A stretch of DNA of 64,000 nt from Planctomycetaceae bacterium (GCA_039680605.1 JBDKTA010000044.1:124001-188000), one strand, 5' to 3'. Shown: positions 25,253 to 34,787, numbered from the stretch's first letter. Made by a program: numbers and translations. Notes: generated from the letters alone by a model not told the origin.

Positions 25253-27643
25253 TTACTCGAATGTGAACCAGTCGACGAAACCGCCGCCGGTGAAGACCAG
25301 ATAGACCGTGTGTGCGCCGGTGGCGCCGGCGGCGGGGGCGGTGTGGAGATGCGCGCCTTTGGCGTCGGCGCTCTTGATTGTCGCGACGACTGGACCGGTC
25401 GGATTGTCCAAGTGTACCGTGACGGTCGTGTCCTTGCCCAGATCACCCATCAGCTTGAAGGTCTTGTGCCCGCCGGCGCCGAAGTCCACGTTGACGTAGC
25501 GGGCCCAGGCGCCGTTGCCCATGTCGTAGACGCCCGTGCCCCCGATGGTGCGCAGGGCTTGCATGCGGTCGTAGTCCTCGGCCTGGATGCGGTCAGCCGC
25601 GGCCTTGCGGAACATCAGCGACTTGTCGAAGGGGAAGTCTTTGGTCAGGCCGATCTTTTCCAGCGGGATGGGCTTGAAACCCAGCTTGAGCGCGGGGCTG
25701 GCGGGCTTGAGGGCGTAATCGGCGTATGTCGAATCCCACGCCGGGCCCTTGCGGTCGAACTGCGGGTCTTCCTGCACGCTGTGCGGGTCGAACCCGTGGC
25801 GGCGGAACTCCCGGTGCGGCGGGAAGATCACGTTGTAGTCGATCTCCTTGAGCCGCGCGGCGCGGTTCATGCCCGTGGTATACAGCCCGCCGCGCATGTT
25901 AAAGATGTTGTGCGAGATCGAGATGTTCCCCCCAGGTTCGTACTGCGGGAAGACCGTGACCGTGCGGCCGAAGCTGCTGTCGGCGACGACGTTGTTCTCC
26001 AGGGCGTTGTCGAGGCCCTTGAGGTTCGTCATGCCGAACAGCCCGCCGCCGTAGCAGTGATAGATCACGTTGCCCCGCATCGTCAGGTAGTGGCTGCCGT
26101 CGTCGCCGTAGATCACGAACCCGTAGCCGTTCCAGTCGACGGCCTTGTCGATATCGTGCAGGGCGTTGTACTCCCACACGCAGTCGCGCCCGACGCCCCA
26201 GCTCTCGATGGCGCCGCAGTCGTGGCTGTCGCGGCAGACGTTGGAGATGTCGTTGTATGCCACATGCACGTTGCGCCCGTGCGCCGCTTCGAAGTACGTC
26301 TCAAGCGTCTTGGCTTTTCCGTAAAGTGTCTTGCCCAGCGCGCCCATTCGCAGACCCTTGTAGCTGATGCCGTAGCGCGGCGTGCGGGCGATGCGGTTGT
26401 GCGAAATCTCGTTGTCGCCCGATTGGTAGAACTGGATGCCCACGCCGTGGCCGGCGAAGAGCCCGCAGTCGTGGATGAAATTGTTCGTGATGACGTGCCC
26501 CTTGTTGACGTCCGACTCGGCGGCCGAGGTGAACTGCGGATCGCCGGGACGGAACCCGCACATGTAGATCCCCGCGAAGCCCGCCCGCTCGATCCAGCAG
26601 TTCTTGAGCGTGTTATTTTTCGCGCGCCCGGCCATGTATACCCCGGCCATGCCCGCGTTGAGGATCTTGCAGGCCTCGACGGTGATGTGGTGGGCGTTCT
26701 CGATGTGGATGGCGCCGTTGGCGTCGGAAAAGCTGTTGTTGCCCGCCAGGCCGAAGCTCGACGCGAAGTCGGTCCCGCCGAGGGTCAGGCCTTCGATGCG
26801 GATGTTGGAGACCTGCTTGTCAGGCCCGCTGCCGCGGATGTCCAGCACGCGCGGGGCGGTGGGAATGACGATCTCCTGGCGCTCGATGGGCCCGCGAGGC
26901 CAATAGTACAGCCAGCCTTCCTTGTGCTTGAGGCACCACTCCCCAGGCTCGTCGAGCAGTTCGAGCACGCCCTGGATCCACGCCCGACCGCCGTAGGGCT
27001 CCAGCCCCGCCTGCGGGCTGACCGTCAGGCGGCGGGCGGCGAAGTCGACGGCCATCACCTGGCAGAAGTTCGAGAACCAGTTGCTCTTCATCCAGATGAA
27101 GACGTTGGCGTCGGCGAAGTCGAACTTGTCCGGCAGCACGCCGGCGGGGTAGAAGTACCCGTCGCGCCCGGCGCCGCGGCCGCCGAGATACCCGCTGCCG
27201 CGATTGGGCGTGCGGGCCATCGGCTCGTCGCGCAGACCGTTGAAGAGCTGGAAGAACCGCCGGTCCTTGGGCACCGGCGCGCGATAGATCTGCCCCTTCC
27301 ACTTCTGCCATCCGGTGACCGGCTTGCCGGCGTACAGCACCGCCTGCTCGCCGGCGGCGGATTTGTAGACGACAGAGTGTCCGCCTCGCCCGCCGTCGCG
27401 TTCGTCGAGGCGCAGCGGCTCGTCGAGGTAATACTTGCCGCCGTGGAGGACGATGGTCGCGTCAGCGGACATCCCGCCGGCGATCGTCGCCCGCATCGCG
27501 TCGCGCGCCTTGGCAAGGGTGGCAAAGGGCGCCGCAGCGGTTCCGTCGGCCGCGTCGCTGCCGGCAGGCGAAACATGGATCTCGCCTGCCGCAGACGCCG
27601 CAGCCAGCAGCAAGCACGTCAAACTGGACAGATACAATCGCAT
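25253..27643 (-). CDS. Secreted right-handed beta-helix protein with CBM6-like C-terminus
   Basis: A 796-residue exported protein with a signal peptide at about 1-20. The pectate-lyase-like opening is EIHVSPAGSDAADGTAAAPF, followed by FATLAKARDAMR. Residues about 30-640 form a parallel beta-helix with many Asn-rich turns (NNFIHDCG, HNRIARTPRYGISYKG). The last 130 residues (IQAEDYDRMQ to VDWFTFE) match a CBM6/CBM35 carbohydrate-binding module. Such proteins usually cleave acidic or sulfated polysaccharides as lyases or hydrolases outside the cell. It is last in a minus-strand unit after a XylR-like regulator and a glycosidase-like gene, which suggests a catabolic locus for one plant or algal glycan. 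No PEP-CTERM tail is present, unlike the other beta-helix gene at 35.8 kb. Confidence 0.85.
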   Translation of the reverse strand: MRLYLSSLTCLLLAAASAAGEIHVSPAGSDAADGTAAAPFATLAKARDAMRATIAGGMSADATIVLHGGKYYLDEPLRLDERDGGRGGHSVVYKSAAGEQAVLYAGKPVTGWQKWKGQIYRAPVPKDRRFFQLFNGLRDEPMARTPNRGSGYLGGRGAGRDGYFYPAGVLPDKFDFADANVFIWMKSNWFSNFCQVMAVDFAARRLTVSPQAGLEPYGGRAWIQGVLELLDEPGEWCLKHKEGWLYYWPRGPIERQEIVIPTAPRVLDIRGSGPDKQVSNIRIEGLTLGGTDFASSFGLAGNNSFSDANGAIHIENAHHITVEACKILNAGMAGVYMAGRAKNNTLKNCWIERAGFAGIYMCGFRPGDPQFTSAAESDVNKGHVITNNFIHDCGLFAGHGVGIQFYQSGDNEISHNRIARTPRYGISYKGLRMGALGKTLYGKAKTLETYFEAAHGRNVHVAYNDISNVCRDSHDCGAIESWGVGRDCVWEYNALHDIDKAVDWNGYGFVIYGDDGSHYLTMRGNVIYHCYGGGLFGMTNLKGLDNALENNVVADSSFGRTVTVFPQYEPGGNISISHNIFNMRGGLYTTGMNRAARLKEIDYNVIFPPHREFRRHGFDPHSVQEDPQFDRKGPAWDSTYADYALKPASPALKLGFKPIPLEKIGLTKDFPFDKSLMFRKAAADRIQAEDYDRMQALRTIGGTGVYDMGNGAWARYVNVDFGAGGHKTFKLMGDLGKDTTVTVHLDNPTGPVVATIKSADAKGAHLHTAPAAGATGAHTVYLVFTGGGFVDWFTFE

Positions 27644-27743
27644 TGGGTGATCCCGATAGTTCGCGGGAGATAAAACCCCCAGCCCCAGTTGCCGTTTCGC
27701 CTAAAACGATTATCGCGCACCTGGACAGGCCGCCAGGCAGTCC

Positions 27744-29429
27744 TCAGGTTTGTTCCAGGCCGACGGCGGCGACGCGGTCGAACGTCTTGGCGCCCGGCGG
27801 CGAGACGTGCAGCAGAGCGCGGGCGGAATGATAGATGTCGCCCAATTCCTGGAAATACCGCTCGGAGGCCTCGGTGGCCTGTCCGCCCGAGGCGGTCAGC
27901 TCGCCATCCAGGGCGGCCCGCAGGAACAGAATGCGCCACCGCCATGCGGTCCGGGCCCAGGGGGGCAGCTTGGCGTCGATAGATTCCGCCAGGGCCCGCG
28001 TTCTCGCGGCCGTCTCGGCTGTCACGCTGCCCAAAATGTGATTGACCGGGGTTCGCGGCCACTCGCCGATCTTCCAGTCGCTGTAGTGCCCGTGGGCCAG
28101 TTCCAGCGCCTCGACGAGGCGGACGGCGTCGTCGGTGACGGCGGCCGACAGTTCGTACCGGGCGTACTCGCGCACGACATCGAGCGCCGGGCGGTCGGGC
28201 GACCATTCCATTTGCAGCAGGATGATCTTGTTGATGTCCTCGTAGATGCCTTCGGAGTAGGGAAATCCGCCTTCCACCAGGGTGCGGGTCTTGTCCCAGT
28301 GTTTCTGCCAGTGTGCCGGCCGCGGGTTGGCCCCGAAGCCGCCCCAGGGATACATCCCCTCCATGCTGATTTCCGGAAAGTTGACGGCGGGAAAACCGCC
28401 CGGCACGCCGTGCGTGAGGGGATACTGCGGAAAGGTTCCGTAGTCGTCGATCATCAGGTAGTCGACCCAGTCGGGTCTTTCCGCCTCGAACGTGCGACTC
28501 AGCCCGGACCACTCGCCGCTGGTGAAGTGGTCGAAGTACCAGGTGCTCAGGACCACCTTGGCCGCGGGCATGACCTGGCGGATGACGCCCGCTTCGGCCT
28601 TGGCGGCCTTGAGGAATCCCGCCGCGCCCCAGGGGGCGCAGCGGCTGCAGGTGCACCCGCCCTGGTCGTACGGCCAAATCCAGACGTACTCGATGTCCAG
28701 GTCGGCGAAAGCCTCCAGCATCTGTCGGCGGTCGGCGACGATCTGCTCGATGCCGCCCGGTACGTTGGGGCAGATTTCCACGTGATAGTGTCCGCCGGGG
28801 GGGCTGGTGTAGCCGTCGTGCCCGGCTGTCCAGTCCGCCCGGAGTGGCTGGGGGCTGTTGGCGTAGCCTTCATTGGCCAGCGTGGTCAACCCCGCGGCGA
28901 TGCCGACGGAGTTGGCGGTGCTGAGAATAGCCCGCAGGCGGTCGATCATCTCGCGTGCGGCCGGGTCGTCGATGCCCTGGTAGTGGTGCATGTCGAACCA
29001 GACGCTCAGGGCGTTGCAGCCCCACAGGGCCAGTTCCTCGACGTATCGCTGCACCTGGGCGATCGGCGCGTCATGGTAGAAGTTGTGGAAGTGGCTGGCG
29101 AAGTACATTGCCCGAACGGGCTTGACCGGCACGCTCGTGCCGCGCCACGCCCCGGCCCGGAAGCGCCCGTTGTCGTACGAGGCGTCGCGCAGAAACCGCC
29201 CGACGCCGTAGAGCAGCCCGCGCTCGTCGTTACCGGTGATGGCCACCGCGGACTCGCCGGCGTCGGCAATGGAATATCCTTGGGTCCCGATCCCCGCGGC
29301 GATCGCCAGGCGCACGCTCGCGTCGGCGGCAGAGCATCGCCGGCTGGCGACGCGCTCCAGCAGTTCGGCGCACTTTTCCACCATCGCTGTGCGAGGGGCG
29401 GTGCATTGGATCTTCAGACCTTCGATCAT
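27744..29429 (-). CDS. Glycoside hydrolase-like protein (GH20/GH67-type fold)
   Basis: A 561-residue cytoplasmic protein without a signal peptide. The N-terminal alpha/beta domain includes YSIADAGESAVAITGNDERG and LLYGVGRFLRD. That is the small domain found before TIM barrels in GH20, GH67, GH84 and GH115 proteins. The barrel follows with FASHFHNFYHDAP, LWGCNALSVWFDMHHY and YVWIWPYDQGGCTCSRCAPWG. The last features a Cys-rich loop common to planctomycete relatives. The catalytic acid is not certain; Glu and Asp residues in the barrel (MIDDYG, PEISMEGMYPWG) are candidates. I chose the ATG at 29429 because AAGGA lies eight bases upstream; an ATG at 29456 has none. It lies between a XylR-like regulator and the beta-helix gene in one probable transcript. 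The exact sugar specificity is unknown. Confidence 0.7.
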   Translation of the reverse strand: MIEGLKIQCTAPRTAMVEKCAELLERVASRRCSAADASVRLAIAAGIGTQGYSIADAGESAVAITGNDERGLLYGVGRFLRDASYDNGRFRAGAWRGTSVPVKPVRAMYFASHFHNFYHDAPIAQVQRYVEELALWGCNALSVWFDMHHYQGIDDPAAREMIDRLRAILSTANSVGIAAGLTTLANEGYANSPQPLRADWTAGHDGYTSPPGGHYHVEICPNVPGGIEQIVADRRQMLEAFADLDIEYVWIWPYDQGGCTCSRCAPWGAAGFLKAAKAEAGVIRQVMPAAKVVLSTWYFDHFTSGEWSGLSRTFEAERPDWVDYLMIDDYGTFPQYPLTHGVPGGFPAVNFPEISMEGMYPWGGFGANPRPAHWQKHWDKTRTLVEGGFPYSEGIYEDINKIILLQMEWSPDRPALDVVREYARYELSAAVTDDAVRLVEALELAHGHYSDWKIGEWPRTPVNHILGSVTAETAARTRALAESIDAKLPPWARTAWRWRILFLRAALDGELTASGGQATEASERYFQELGDIYHSARALLHVSPPGAKTFDRVAAVGLEQT

Positions 29430-29510
29430 GGGCCGATTCCTTATCAAAGGCATCATTATCCCGCGCCGGCCGATCTGCCCGCCATGATTACATGAAGAAA
29501 TATCTGCGGA

Positions 29511-30686
29511 CTAATCCCGCGACGCGATATTCGCGGTGAAGGTTCTTCGCCACGCGGTGGGAGACAAGCCGGTGGCCTGGCGCAGGATGTAGATCATGTG
29601 GTTGACCGTCCCGTACCCGCAGCGGGCGGCGATCTCCTTGACGTGAAGCTTTGTGCTCTTAAGCAACTCCTCCACCGCCCGTATCCGCCGCTGGCGCAGA
29701 CGCGTGCTCGGCGAGCAGCCCAGGTGCTTCTTGAAAGCCTTGTTCAACGCGATGATCGAGATCCCCACATCGTCGGCCAGCCTCTGGATCGTCAACTCCG
29801 GATCGCCATAGCGCTGGCGGATGATCTGCATGGCCTTGGCGACTCCCGGGTGCGCCACGGCAGTCACGTCGCTGCTCTGGCGCACCACCACCTCGCGCGG
29901 CGCCACGTACACCGGCTTGCGGGGCGGTCTCTTGCCCTTCAGCATGCCATCGAGCACGGCCGCCGCCTGATAGCCCTGGGCGTGCCAGTCCATGTCGATA
30001 CTGGTCAGAGGAACCGACGCGCCTTCGCAGATCGGTTCGATGTTGTAGCAGGAGATGACGGCGACTTCTTCGGGCACGGCGATTGCGGCCTCGTCCAGCG
30101 CGGCCAGGGCGTCCAGGGCGGTCCAGTCGCTGTCGACGAACAGCCCCAGCGGCTTGGGCATGGCCGAGACATGCTGGACGAGCCAGCGGCGCTGGTCGGC
30201 GTAGTCCCAGAAGAACCCCGGCCCGCGCTTCGACCAATCCAGTTCATGCACGGTCGCTCCCGCGTCGCGGGCGGCCTGCTCGAACCCGTCGCGCTGTGCG
30301 TCCAGGGCCCAACTTGAGCCCATATACCAGTAGGTCAAGTGTCGAAAGCCCGCGTCGGTAAGGTGCTGTGCGGCCATCTGCCCGCTGGCGCGGTAGTCTA
30401 GAAGCACGTAGGCGGCGCGGATGGATGGGTTGGGTGGGTATTCGGTGGCGACCAGGGGAACCGTAATCTCGTCCGGGCGGATCTGCCACTCCCACACGCC
30501 TGTTGTCAGCACCGCGTCGGGGCGGGACATTTGTACCTGCCCCATGGGGGTAAGGTTTTGTCTATGGGAAAAGACCGTTGCCCATCCCGCCCGTCTGCCG
30601 TACTCGACCGCCCCACGAGCAAAAGGATGATACACGTCGTGTCCCAGAAGAAGCACGCGAGGAGAATCGCCGGAGGTTGGGGGCAC
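29511..30686 (-). CDS. XylR-like AraC-family regulator with sugar-binding fold (paralogue 1)
   Basis: A 391-residue transcription factor. Residues about 10-275 form a LacI/periplasmic-binding-type ligand domain (VLLLGHDVYHPFARGAVEYGR; DMDWHAQGYQAAAVLDGML). Residues about 285-385 form an AraC-type double helix-turn-helix (RLADDVGISIIALNKAFKKH; VKEIAARCGYGTVNHMIYIL). E. coli XylR has this order and binds xylose, so a pentose or other sugar ligand is likely. It starts at GTG (30686), with AAGGA nine bases upstream. It heads the unit with the glycosidase-like and beta-helix genes, and faces the PEP-CTERM cluster. The palindrome at 30711-30721 in the divergent gap is a candidate operator. It is a close paralogue of the protein at 38136-39353. 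Confidence 0.88.
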   Translation of the reverse strand: MPPTSGDSPRVLLLGHDVYHPFARGAVEYGRRAGWATVFSHRQNLTPMGQVQMSRPDAVLTTGVWEWQIRPDEITVPLVATEYPPNPSIRAAYVLLDYRASGQMAAQHLTDAGFRHLTYWYMGSSWALDAQRDGFEQAARDAGATVHELDWSKRGPGFFWDYADQRRWLVQHVSAMPKPLGLFVDSDWTALDALAALDEAAIAVPEEVAVISCYNIEPICEGASVPLTSIDMDWHAQGYQAAAVLDGMLKGKRPPRKPVYVAPREVVVRQSSDVTAVAHPGVAKAMQIIRQRYGDPELTIQRLADDVGISIIALNKAFKKHLGCSPSTRLRQRRIRAVEELLKSTKLHVKEIAARCGYGTVNHMIYILRQATGLSPTAWRRTFTANIASRD

Positions 30687-30710
30687 GGCCTTTCTTCCTT
30701 TCCATGGTTA

Positions 30711-30721
30711 TACGAATCGTA
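30711..30721. promoter_or_regulatory. Perfect palindrome, candidate operator
   Basis: TACGAATCGTA is a perfect 11-base palindrome in the AT-rich gap upstream of the XylR-like gene. A second stem, GTGGC-(7)-GCCAC, lies at 30763-30779. XylR-like AraC regulators usually bind direct repeats, so assigning it to this protein is a guess. Confidence 0.4.
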
Positions 30722-30895
30722 ACATAAAAAATAAAGATATGGGGTATCCTTTTACCGAGTCTGTGGCATAATAGGCCACGATGGACAATGCCTGGCCATG
30801 GGGCGAGGGCCATATGGGCGGACAAATGAGGCGACGGCAGTGGTTGTGGCATCAGTTCTGGTCTCTGTCATGTCGCCGAAAACGGAAGGAGCAGG

Positions 30896-31082
30896 ATGAT
30901 GAAACAGCGGAGCGCTGGGTGCAAACCTGAGCGGAACCATCGGTGGATACAGTGCCACGTTGAGCGTAGACGATTCCGGCCAGGACATTCTCCTGACGGT
31001 CATCCCCGAGCCGGCGACGGCCTGCCTGCTGGCCATCGGCGGGCTGGGTGTGCTGCTGAAGCGCATGAGGCATAGAAAATGA
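30896..31082 (+). pseudogene. PEP-CTERM protein remnant
   Basis: A Shine-Dalgarno-like GGAAGGAGCAGG precedes ATGATGAAACAG, as for a real exported-protein gene. That frame leads only into out-of-frame sequence and ends at 31075. In another frame, from 30903 after an in-frame TGA, the sequence encodes a perfect PEP-CTERM tail: a short beta-rich stretch, VIPEPATACLLAIGGLG, then KRMRHRK. The parts appear to be the two ends of a PEP-CTERM gene whose middle was deleted out of frame. Its stop TGA overlaps the ATG of the next PEP-CTERM gene. Confidence 0.75.
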
Positions 31083-31879
31083 AGCATCTGGCGATCTCAG
31101 TTCTGGTCGCGGCGGTGCTGGCGGGTGCCTCGGCGGCGCCGGCGGCGGAGGTGCTGTTCCAGGACGGACTGAACAGCTACGCTGGCACTGAAGACACGTC
31201 CCTGGTGCAGAATGCAGCCAACAACAACTACGGCGGGCGGACGACGCTCATCATGGGCCCGCCCGGTTCCGGCCAGCAGCGGGCTCCCATCATCCAGTTC
31301 GACCTGAGCTCGATCGCCGGGCAGTACGAGAGCATCGAGTCGATGAAGCTGCGATTCTGGGTCTCCAACACCTCCTCCAGCGCCACCTTCAACCTGAACC
31401 TGCTGCGCGAAGGCAACGCCGGATGGGTCGAGGGATCGTCTAACGGAACGACCGAGACCGGCACTTCAACGTGGAACTATCGCGTGTACAACACCCAGCA
31501 GTGGCTTGGCGGCACCAGCGGAGCGCGGCTGGCGGCCGACGTCTACGGGGCCGTGGCGACCTTCACGCTGTCCACCGCGACTACCCCCGTCGGCACGATG
31601 GTCGAGATCAACGTCGACCCCGCTGCTCTGGCAGCCAATGTCGACACGCTGACGGAGATCGTCGATCTCTGGACGCGAGGCGGCGGGTCCGACAACGCCG
31701 GGTTCCAGATCTACGGCGGTTACAACGCCTCCTGGCAGGTTCATTCCAGCGAGTCGGCCACACCCGCCATGCGTCCGCAACTGGTGATCGAATATTCCCC
31801 CATTCCCGAGCCCGCCTCGGCCTTGCTGTTGGTGCTCGGTGCCTTGGCGGCATCAGCACGCCGACGACGATGGAAATAG
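31079..31879 (+). CDS. PEP-CTERM surface protein with DNRLRE-like domain
   Basis: A 266-residue exported protein with a signal peptide at about 1-22. A DNRLRE-type beta-sandwich at about 25-235 contains YAGTEDTSLVQNAANNNYGG, followed by IIQFDLSSIAG and a long jelly-roll. The C-terminus is IPEPASALLLVLGALAASA followed by RRRRWK, a standard PEP-CTERM sorting signal. An exosortase would cleave it and attach the protein to the envelope or release it into matrix. No exosortase is in the window. It is the first intact gene of the plus-strand PEP-CTERM cluster and overlaps the stop of the preceding remnant by four bases. Confidence 0.85.
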   Translation: MKHLAISVLVAAVLAGASAAPAAEVLFQDGLNSYAGTEDTSLVQNAANNNYGGRTTLIMGPPGSGQQRAPIIQFDLSSIAGQYESIESMKLRFWVSNTSSSATFNLNLLREGNAGWVEGSSNGTTETGTSTWNYRVYNTQQWLGGTSGARLAADVYGAVATFTLSTATTPVGTMVEINVDPAALAANVDTLTEIVDLWTRGGGSDNAGFQIYGGYNASWQVHSSESATPAMRPQLVIEYSPIPEPASALLLVLGALAASARRRRWK

Positions 31880-31952
31880 TCAGATGCGAAGTACTCAAAA
31901 GTGCAGCGGGCGCCCGTTGGCTCATCAGGCTGTGTGGGCAGGAGATCAGGGC

Positions 31953-33728
31953 ATGTCGGACAAATGTGGAATCTCTAGAGTGATCTTGCTGGTCTTGGCC
32001 GTGGCCGTTCTTCCGGCGGCGGCCTGGGGCGAGCCGGTCCTGCTCAACGGCGACTTTGAGACCTTCGGCGCCGACCTGACGGGGCACGCGGTCTTCGGCG
32101 AGACCGAGGGGCGCTACGCGCTGCCCAATTGGATCAACCTGACGCTCGACCCGGCGCATGCCTTCATGGCCTGTGGCGAGTATGCGGCCTACGAGTCGAC
32201 CCCCAGCACCAGCCGTTATCTTCGCCTGGCCGACCCGGACGGGCAGGTCACGCCGTACAAGACCGGACGCATCGCGCAAGACCTGGGCGTGATGACGGCC
32301 GGCGAGACGTATATCTTCACGGCAGAGGCGTTCAACTCGCGAATCAACCCCAACACCTTCCAGGCCATCGGCAGCTTCATCGGCGTTGCGGGCGGGGCCG
32401 ACGCCGACACCCTGCGGGCCGCTGCGCCCCTGGGCGGCACGGCTGCGCAGACCGTGGCGGTCGCCACCGGCACGGGCGAGTTCAACTTCCAGTACACCGC
32501 CACCGAGGCCGACGCGGGCAACCATCTCTACATCCGCCTGGACGCCTACCAGAACCCCGCTGGCGTGTACATGTACGGCGGCGTGGACAACGCGCGGCTG
32601 ACGGTCCTGGTCGACGGCAAGATCAATGTCGCCGGCAAAGGCGCTGCCGGTGTGCGAAGCGAAATCGGCACGGACCTGACGACCGAGTACGTCTTCCGCC
32701 AGGATGCGCCGATTACGATCAACGGCCAAGCCGTGACCACCGTCGTCGAGGGCGAGCCCCAGCCGGTGGTCTACACGGGCACGCAGGACACGTACGTATG
32801 GGCGGGCGACGCGGGTACGGCCAACACCCACGGCAACGATGGCAGCATGACCATCGACCCATCGGCGAGCGGGTCGAGCTACGACCAGGCGCAGGGATTC
32901 CTGCAGTTCCAGGGCATCTTCGGCAGCGGGCCCGGGCAGATTGCCGCGGGCACGCCCGTGCATACGGCTGTCCTGGACCTCTCGCAGACCAACGGCATCG
33001 GCTACGCCCCTTGGTGGGTGTACGCCCGCCGGATGAACGGCTCGTGGGATGAAGACACGCTCACCTGGGACAACGTCACGCTCAACGGCAACACCGAGCC
33101 GGGCTTGCAGTATGACGGCGTGGAAGCCCAGAACGCCATCGCCTGGATCATCCCGGCCGGCGCCCGCTATGCGTACTTCCGGTACGCCATCAACATGACC
33201 GGCGAGATCGCGTACTTCTCCGATCACCCCGACGAGAACTACGGCTGGGCTCTGCCGCCGACGGCTTTGTTCGACACCAAGGGCATGGACGTGACCACCT
33301 CCGAGGGCGGCGAGGCGGAGCGCCCCGCCCTGCGCGTGTACGTGGACCTCGGCCAGACGATCACGACGATGGCCCAGGGGCAGACCTACGTCTTCGAACT
33401 GGGCGACCTCGCGGGCTTCGACCAGCTCCTGGCGTACAAGTTCGGGGCCGTCAACGAGGCGATCCTCGACCTCAACGGCTCGATCCTGGAGATCGGCCTG
33501 CTGGACGGGGCGGCGATTTCGCCGGGGGCATACCGCCTGCTGCTGGCCGACACGCTGACGGGCGAGTTCGACCAGATCATCCTGCCCAGCATCGCCGGCC
33601 TCACGTGGGACACCAGCGGTCTGACCGCCGGCGGCGACGGATTCATCCGCGTCATCCCCGAGCCCGCCTCGGTGTCATTGTTTGCGCTGGGAGCCGTTAC
33701 GGCCTTGGCGCGCCGGCGTCGAAAATAG
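31953..33728 (+). CDS. PEP-CTERM surface protein with two beta domains
   Basis: A 591-residue exported protein. The start at 31953 is chosen because AGGAGA lies upstream and a signal peptide begins there (SRVILLVLAVAVLPAAAWG). The first domain opens with VLLNGDFETFG, typical of CBM-like or DUF642-like jelly-rolls (about 25-195). A DNRLRE-type domain follows at about 265-480, with TQDTYVWAGDAGTANTHGND. The C-terminus has a beta stretch and VIPEPASVSLFALGAVTALA then RRRRK, a PEP-CTERM signal. It lies 73 bases after the preceding PEP-CTERM gene and is convergent with the AraC gene. A role as a surface or matrix component is inferred from the sorting signal alone. Confidence 0.85.
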   Translation: MSDKCGISRVILLVLAVAVLPAAAWGEPVLLNGDFETFGADLTGHAVFGETEGRYALPNWINLTLDPAHAFMACGEYAAYESTPSTSRYLRLADPDGQVTPYKTGRIAQDLGVMTAGETYIFTAEAFNSRINPNTFQAIGSFIGVAGGADADTLRAAAPLGGTAAQTVAVATGTGEFNFQYTATEADAGNHLYIRLDAYQNPAGVYMYGGVDNARLTVLVDGKINVAGKGAAGVRSEIGTDLTTEYVFRQDAPITINGQAVTTVVEGEPQPVVYTGTQDTYVWAGDAGTANTHGNDGSMTIDPSASGSSYDQAQGFLQFQGIFGSGPGQIAAGTPVHTAVLDLSQTNGIGYAPWWVYARRMNGSWDEDTLTWDNVTLNGNTEPGLQYDGVEAQNAIAWIIPAGARYAYFRYAINMTGEIAYFSDHPDENYGWALPPTALFDTKGMDVTTSEGGEAERPALRVYVDLGQTITTMAQGQTYVFELGDLAGFDQLLAYKFGAVNEAILDLNGSILEIGLLDGAAISPGAYRLLLADTLTGEFDQIILPSIAGLTWDTSGLTAGGDGFIRVIPEPASVSLFALGAVTALARRRRK

Positions 33729-33757
33729 TCGACAAGAGGTTTTCAAATTCGCCGGTG

Positions 33758-34633
33758 CTATCCCTTCATTTGTTGACGGAACCTGCCGGGCGTCGTGCCA
33801 AAGTGCCGGATAAATGCCCGCGTAAACGCGTGGCGCGTCGAGAATCCGACCGCCCAGGCAACGCGCTCGATGCTGGTTCTTTCGGATCGGATCAGTATCG
33901 CTGCCCGCTCAAGACGCAGGCGCGCGACGTAGCGCATGGGGCTGACCCCTGTCTCGGCGATGCTGACGCGCCGCAAGTGCTGGACGGAGAGGTTGACGAT
34001 TTCGGACATCTCGTCCAGCGTCCAGCGGTGGGTCAGGTCGGCATCGACGGCCTTCCAGACTGGTCGCAACCGGCTGGGGGGGCGAGAGCGATCGATCAAC
34101 TCCTTCGCGCATACATCGATCAGCCCCGCCCAGTGGGCCATCAGGTGTTGGTTGCCGCTGGTCTGATGCTCGTGCCGCAGGCCTTCGGCGGCCAGTCGCA
34201 ACGAATCGATGTCGGCGGAAAGCACCTGCTGGGACGTGATCCCTCGCACAATTGGATCTTCGCAATCGGCCCGATAGCGGACTTGGACAAACTGATGCGG
34301 GGGGCGGCCGACCGAATGAGTCTGCACCTGCTGGCCGGGGCAACAGAGGTGAACGCCGGGGGCAGACACCATATGCCAGGTTCCGTCGAACAGAGATGCC
34401 CCCGCTCCCCGGACCTGGGCCGACACCAGATAGCAGGGGAATGACGGCTCGCGGTACTGGTCTTTCCCGCAGTGGGTAACGATGTAAACCTTCTCGATGC
34501 CCAACCTCTCCAGAGCCGGCAGCACTACGGCATCGCACATCCAGCAATCGTAATTGCGACCGGGCTGATAAAGGAAGGAATTGGCGATGTTCTTTTGGGG
34601 CAACACGCTTGCTCTTTTCAGACCTTGGCGCAT
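33758..34633 (-). CDS. AraC-family transcriptional regulator
   Basis: A 291-residue regulator. An N-terminal cupin-like effector domain (about 20-150) contains WHMVSAPGVHLCCPGQQ. The C-terminal AraC DNA-binding domain (about 190-288) carries both helix-turn-helices: LDEMSEIVNLSVQHLRRV, and IERVAWAVGFSTRHAFTRAF with the closing FGTTPGRFR. The frame stays open upstream to a TTG at 34705. However, a near-consensus sigma-70 promoter (34650-34678) lies inside that extension, so I place the start at the ATG at 34633, about ten bases after the expected transcription start. It is divergent from the PEP-CTERM gene at 34788, a plausible target. Confidence 0.83.
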   Translation of the reverse strand: MRQGLKRASVLPQKNIANSFLYQPGRNYDCWMCDAVVLPALERLGIEKVYIVTHCGKDQYREPSFPCYLVSAQVRGAGASLFDGTWHMVSAPGVHLCCPGQQVQTHSVGRPPHQFVQVRYRADCEDPIVRGITSQQVLSADIDSLRLAAEGLRHEHQTSGNQHLMAHWAGLIDVCAKELIDRSRPPSRLRPVWKAVDADLTHRWTLDEMSEIVNLSVQHLRRVSIAETGVSPMRYVARLRLERAAILIRSERTSIERVAWAVGFSTRHAFTRAFIRHFGTTPGRFRQQMKG

Positions 34634-34649
34634 TTTGGATTCGATGTAT

Positions 34650-34678
34650 CTTATAACGTGAATCGGGCGATGTGTCAA
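34650..34678 (-). promoter_or_regulatory. Sigma-70-type promoter of the AraC-family gene
   Basis: On the minus strand TTGACA (34678-34673) is separated by 17 bases from TATAAG (34655-34650). This is a perfect -35, a five-of-six -10 and ideal spacing. Transcription should begin near 34643, leaving a leader of about ten bases, which decides the start codon of the AraC gene. Confidence 0.75.
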
Positions 34679-34787
34679 GGCGACGACCTGATTTGGGTGT
34701 GGCAAATAAGAGCGTCTGAGTATCTTTTAATTACGTCTTGCGGGAGATGAGATTGAGTCTGCTGTCAAAAGCAGAAAGGATCGCAGA

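Noticed and set aside
25103-27673. Long plus-strand frame over the beta-helix gene
   Set aside because: No motif or ribosome-binding site is present. The minus-strand beta-helix protein with signal peptide and CBM6-like end explains the region.
33758-34705. Longer AraC-family protein starting at the TTG at 34705
   Set aside because: A near-consensus promoter lies inside the extension and the added residues show no AraC-family character.
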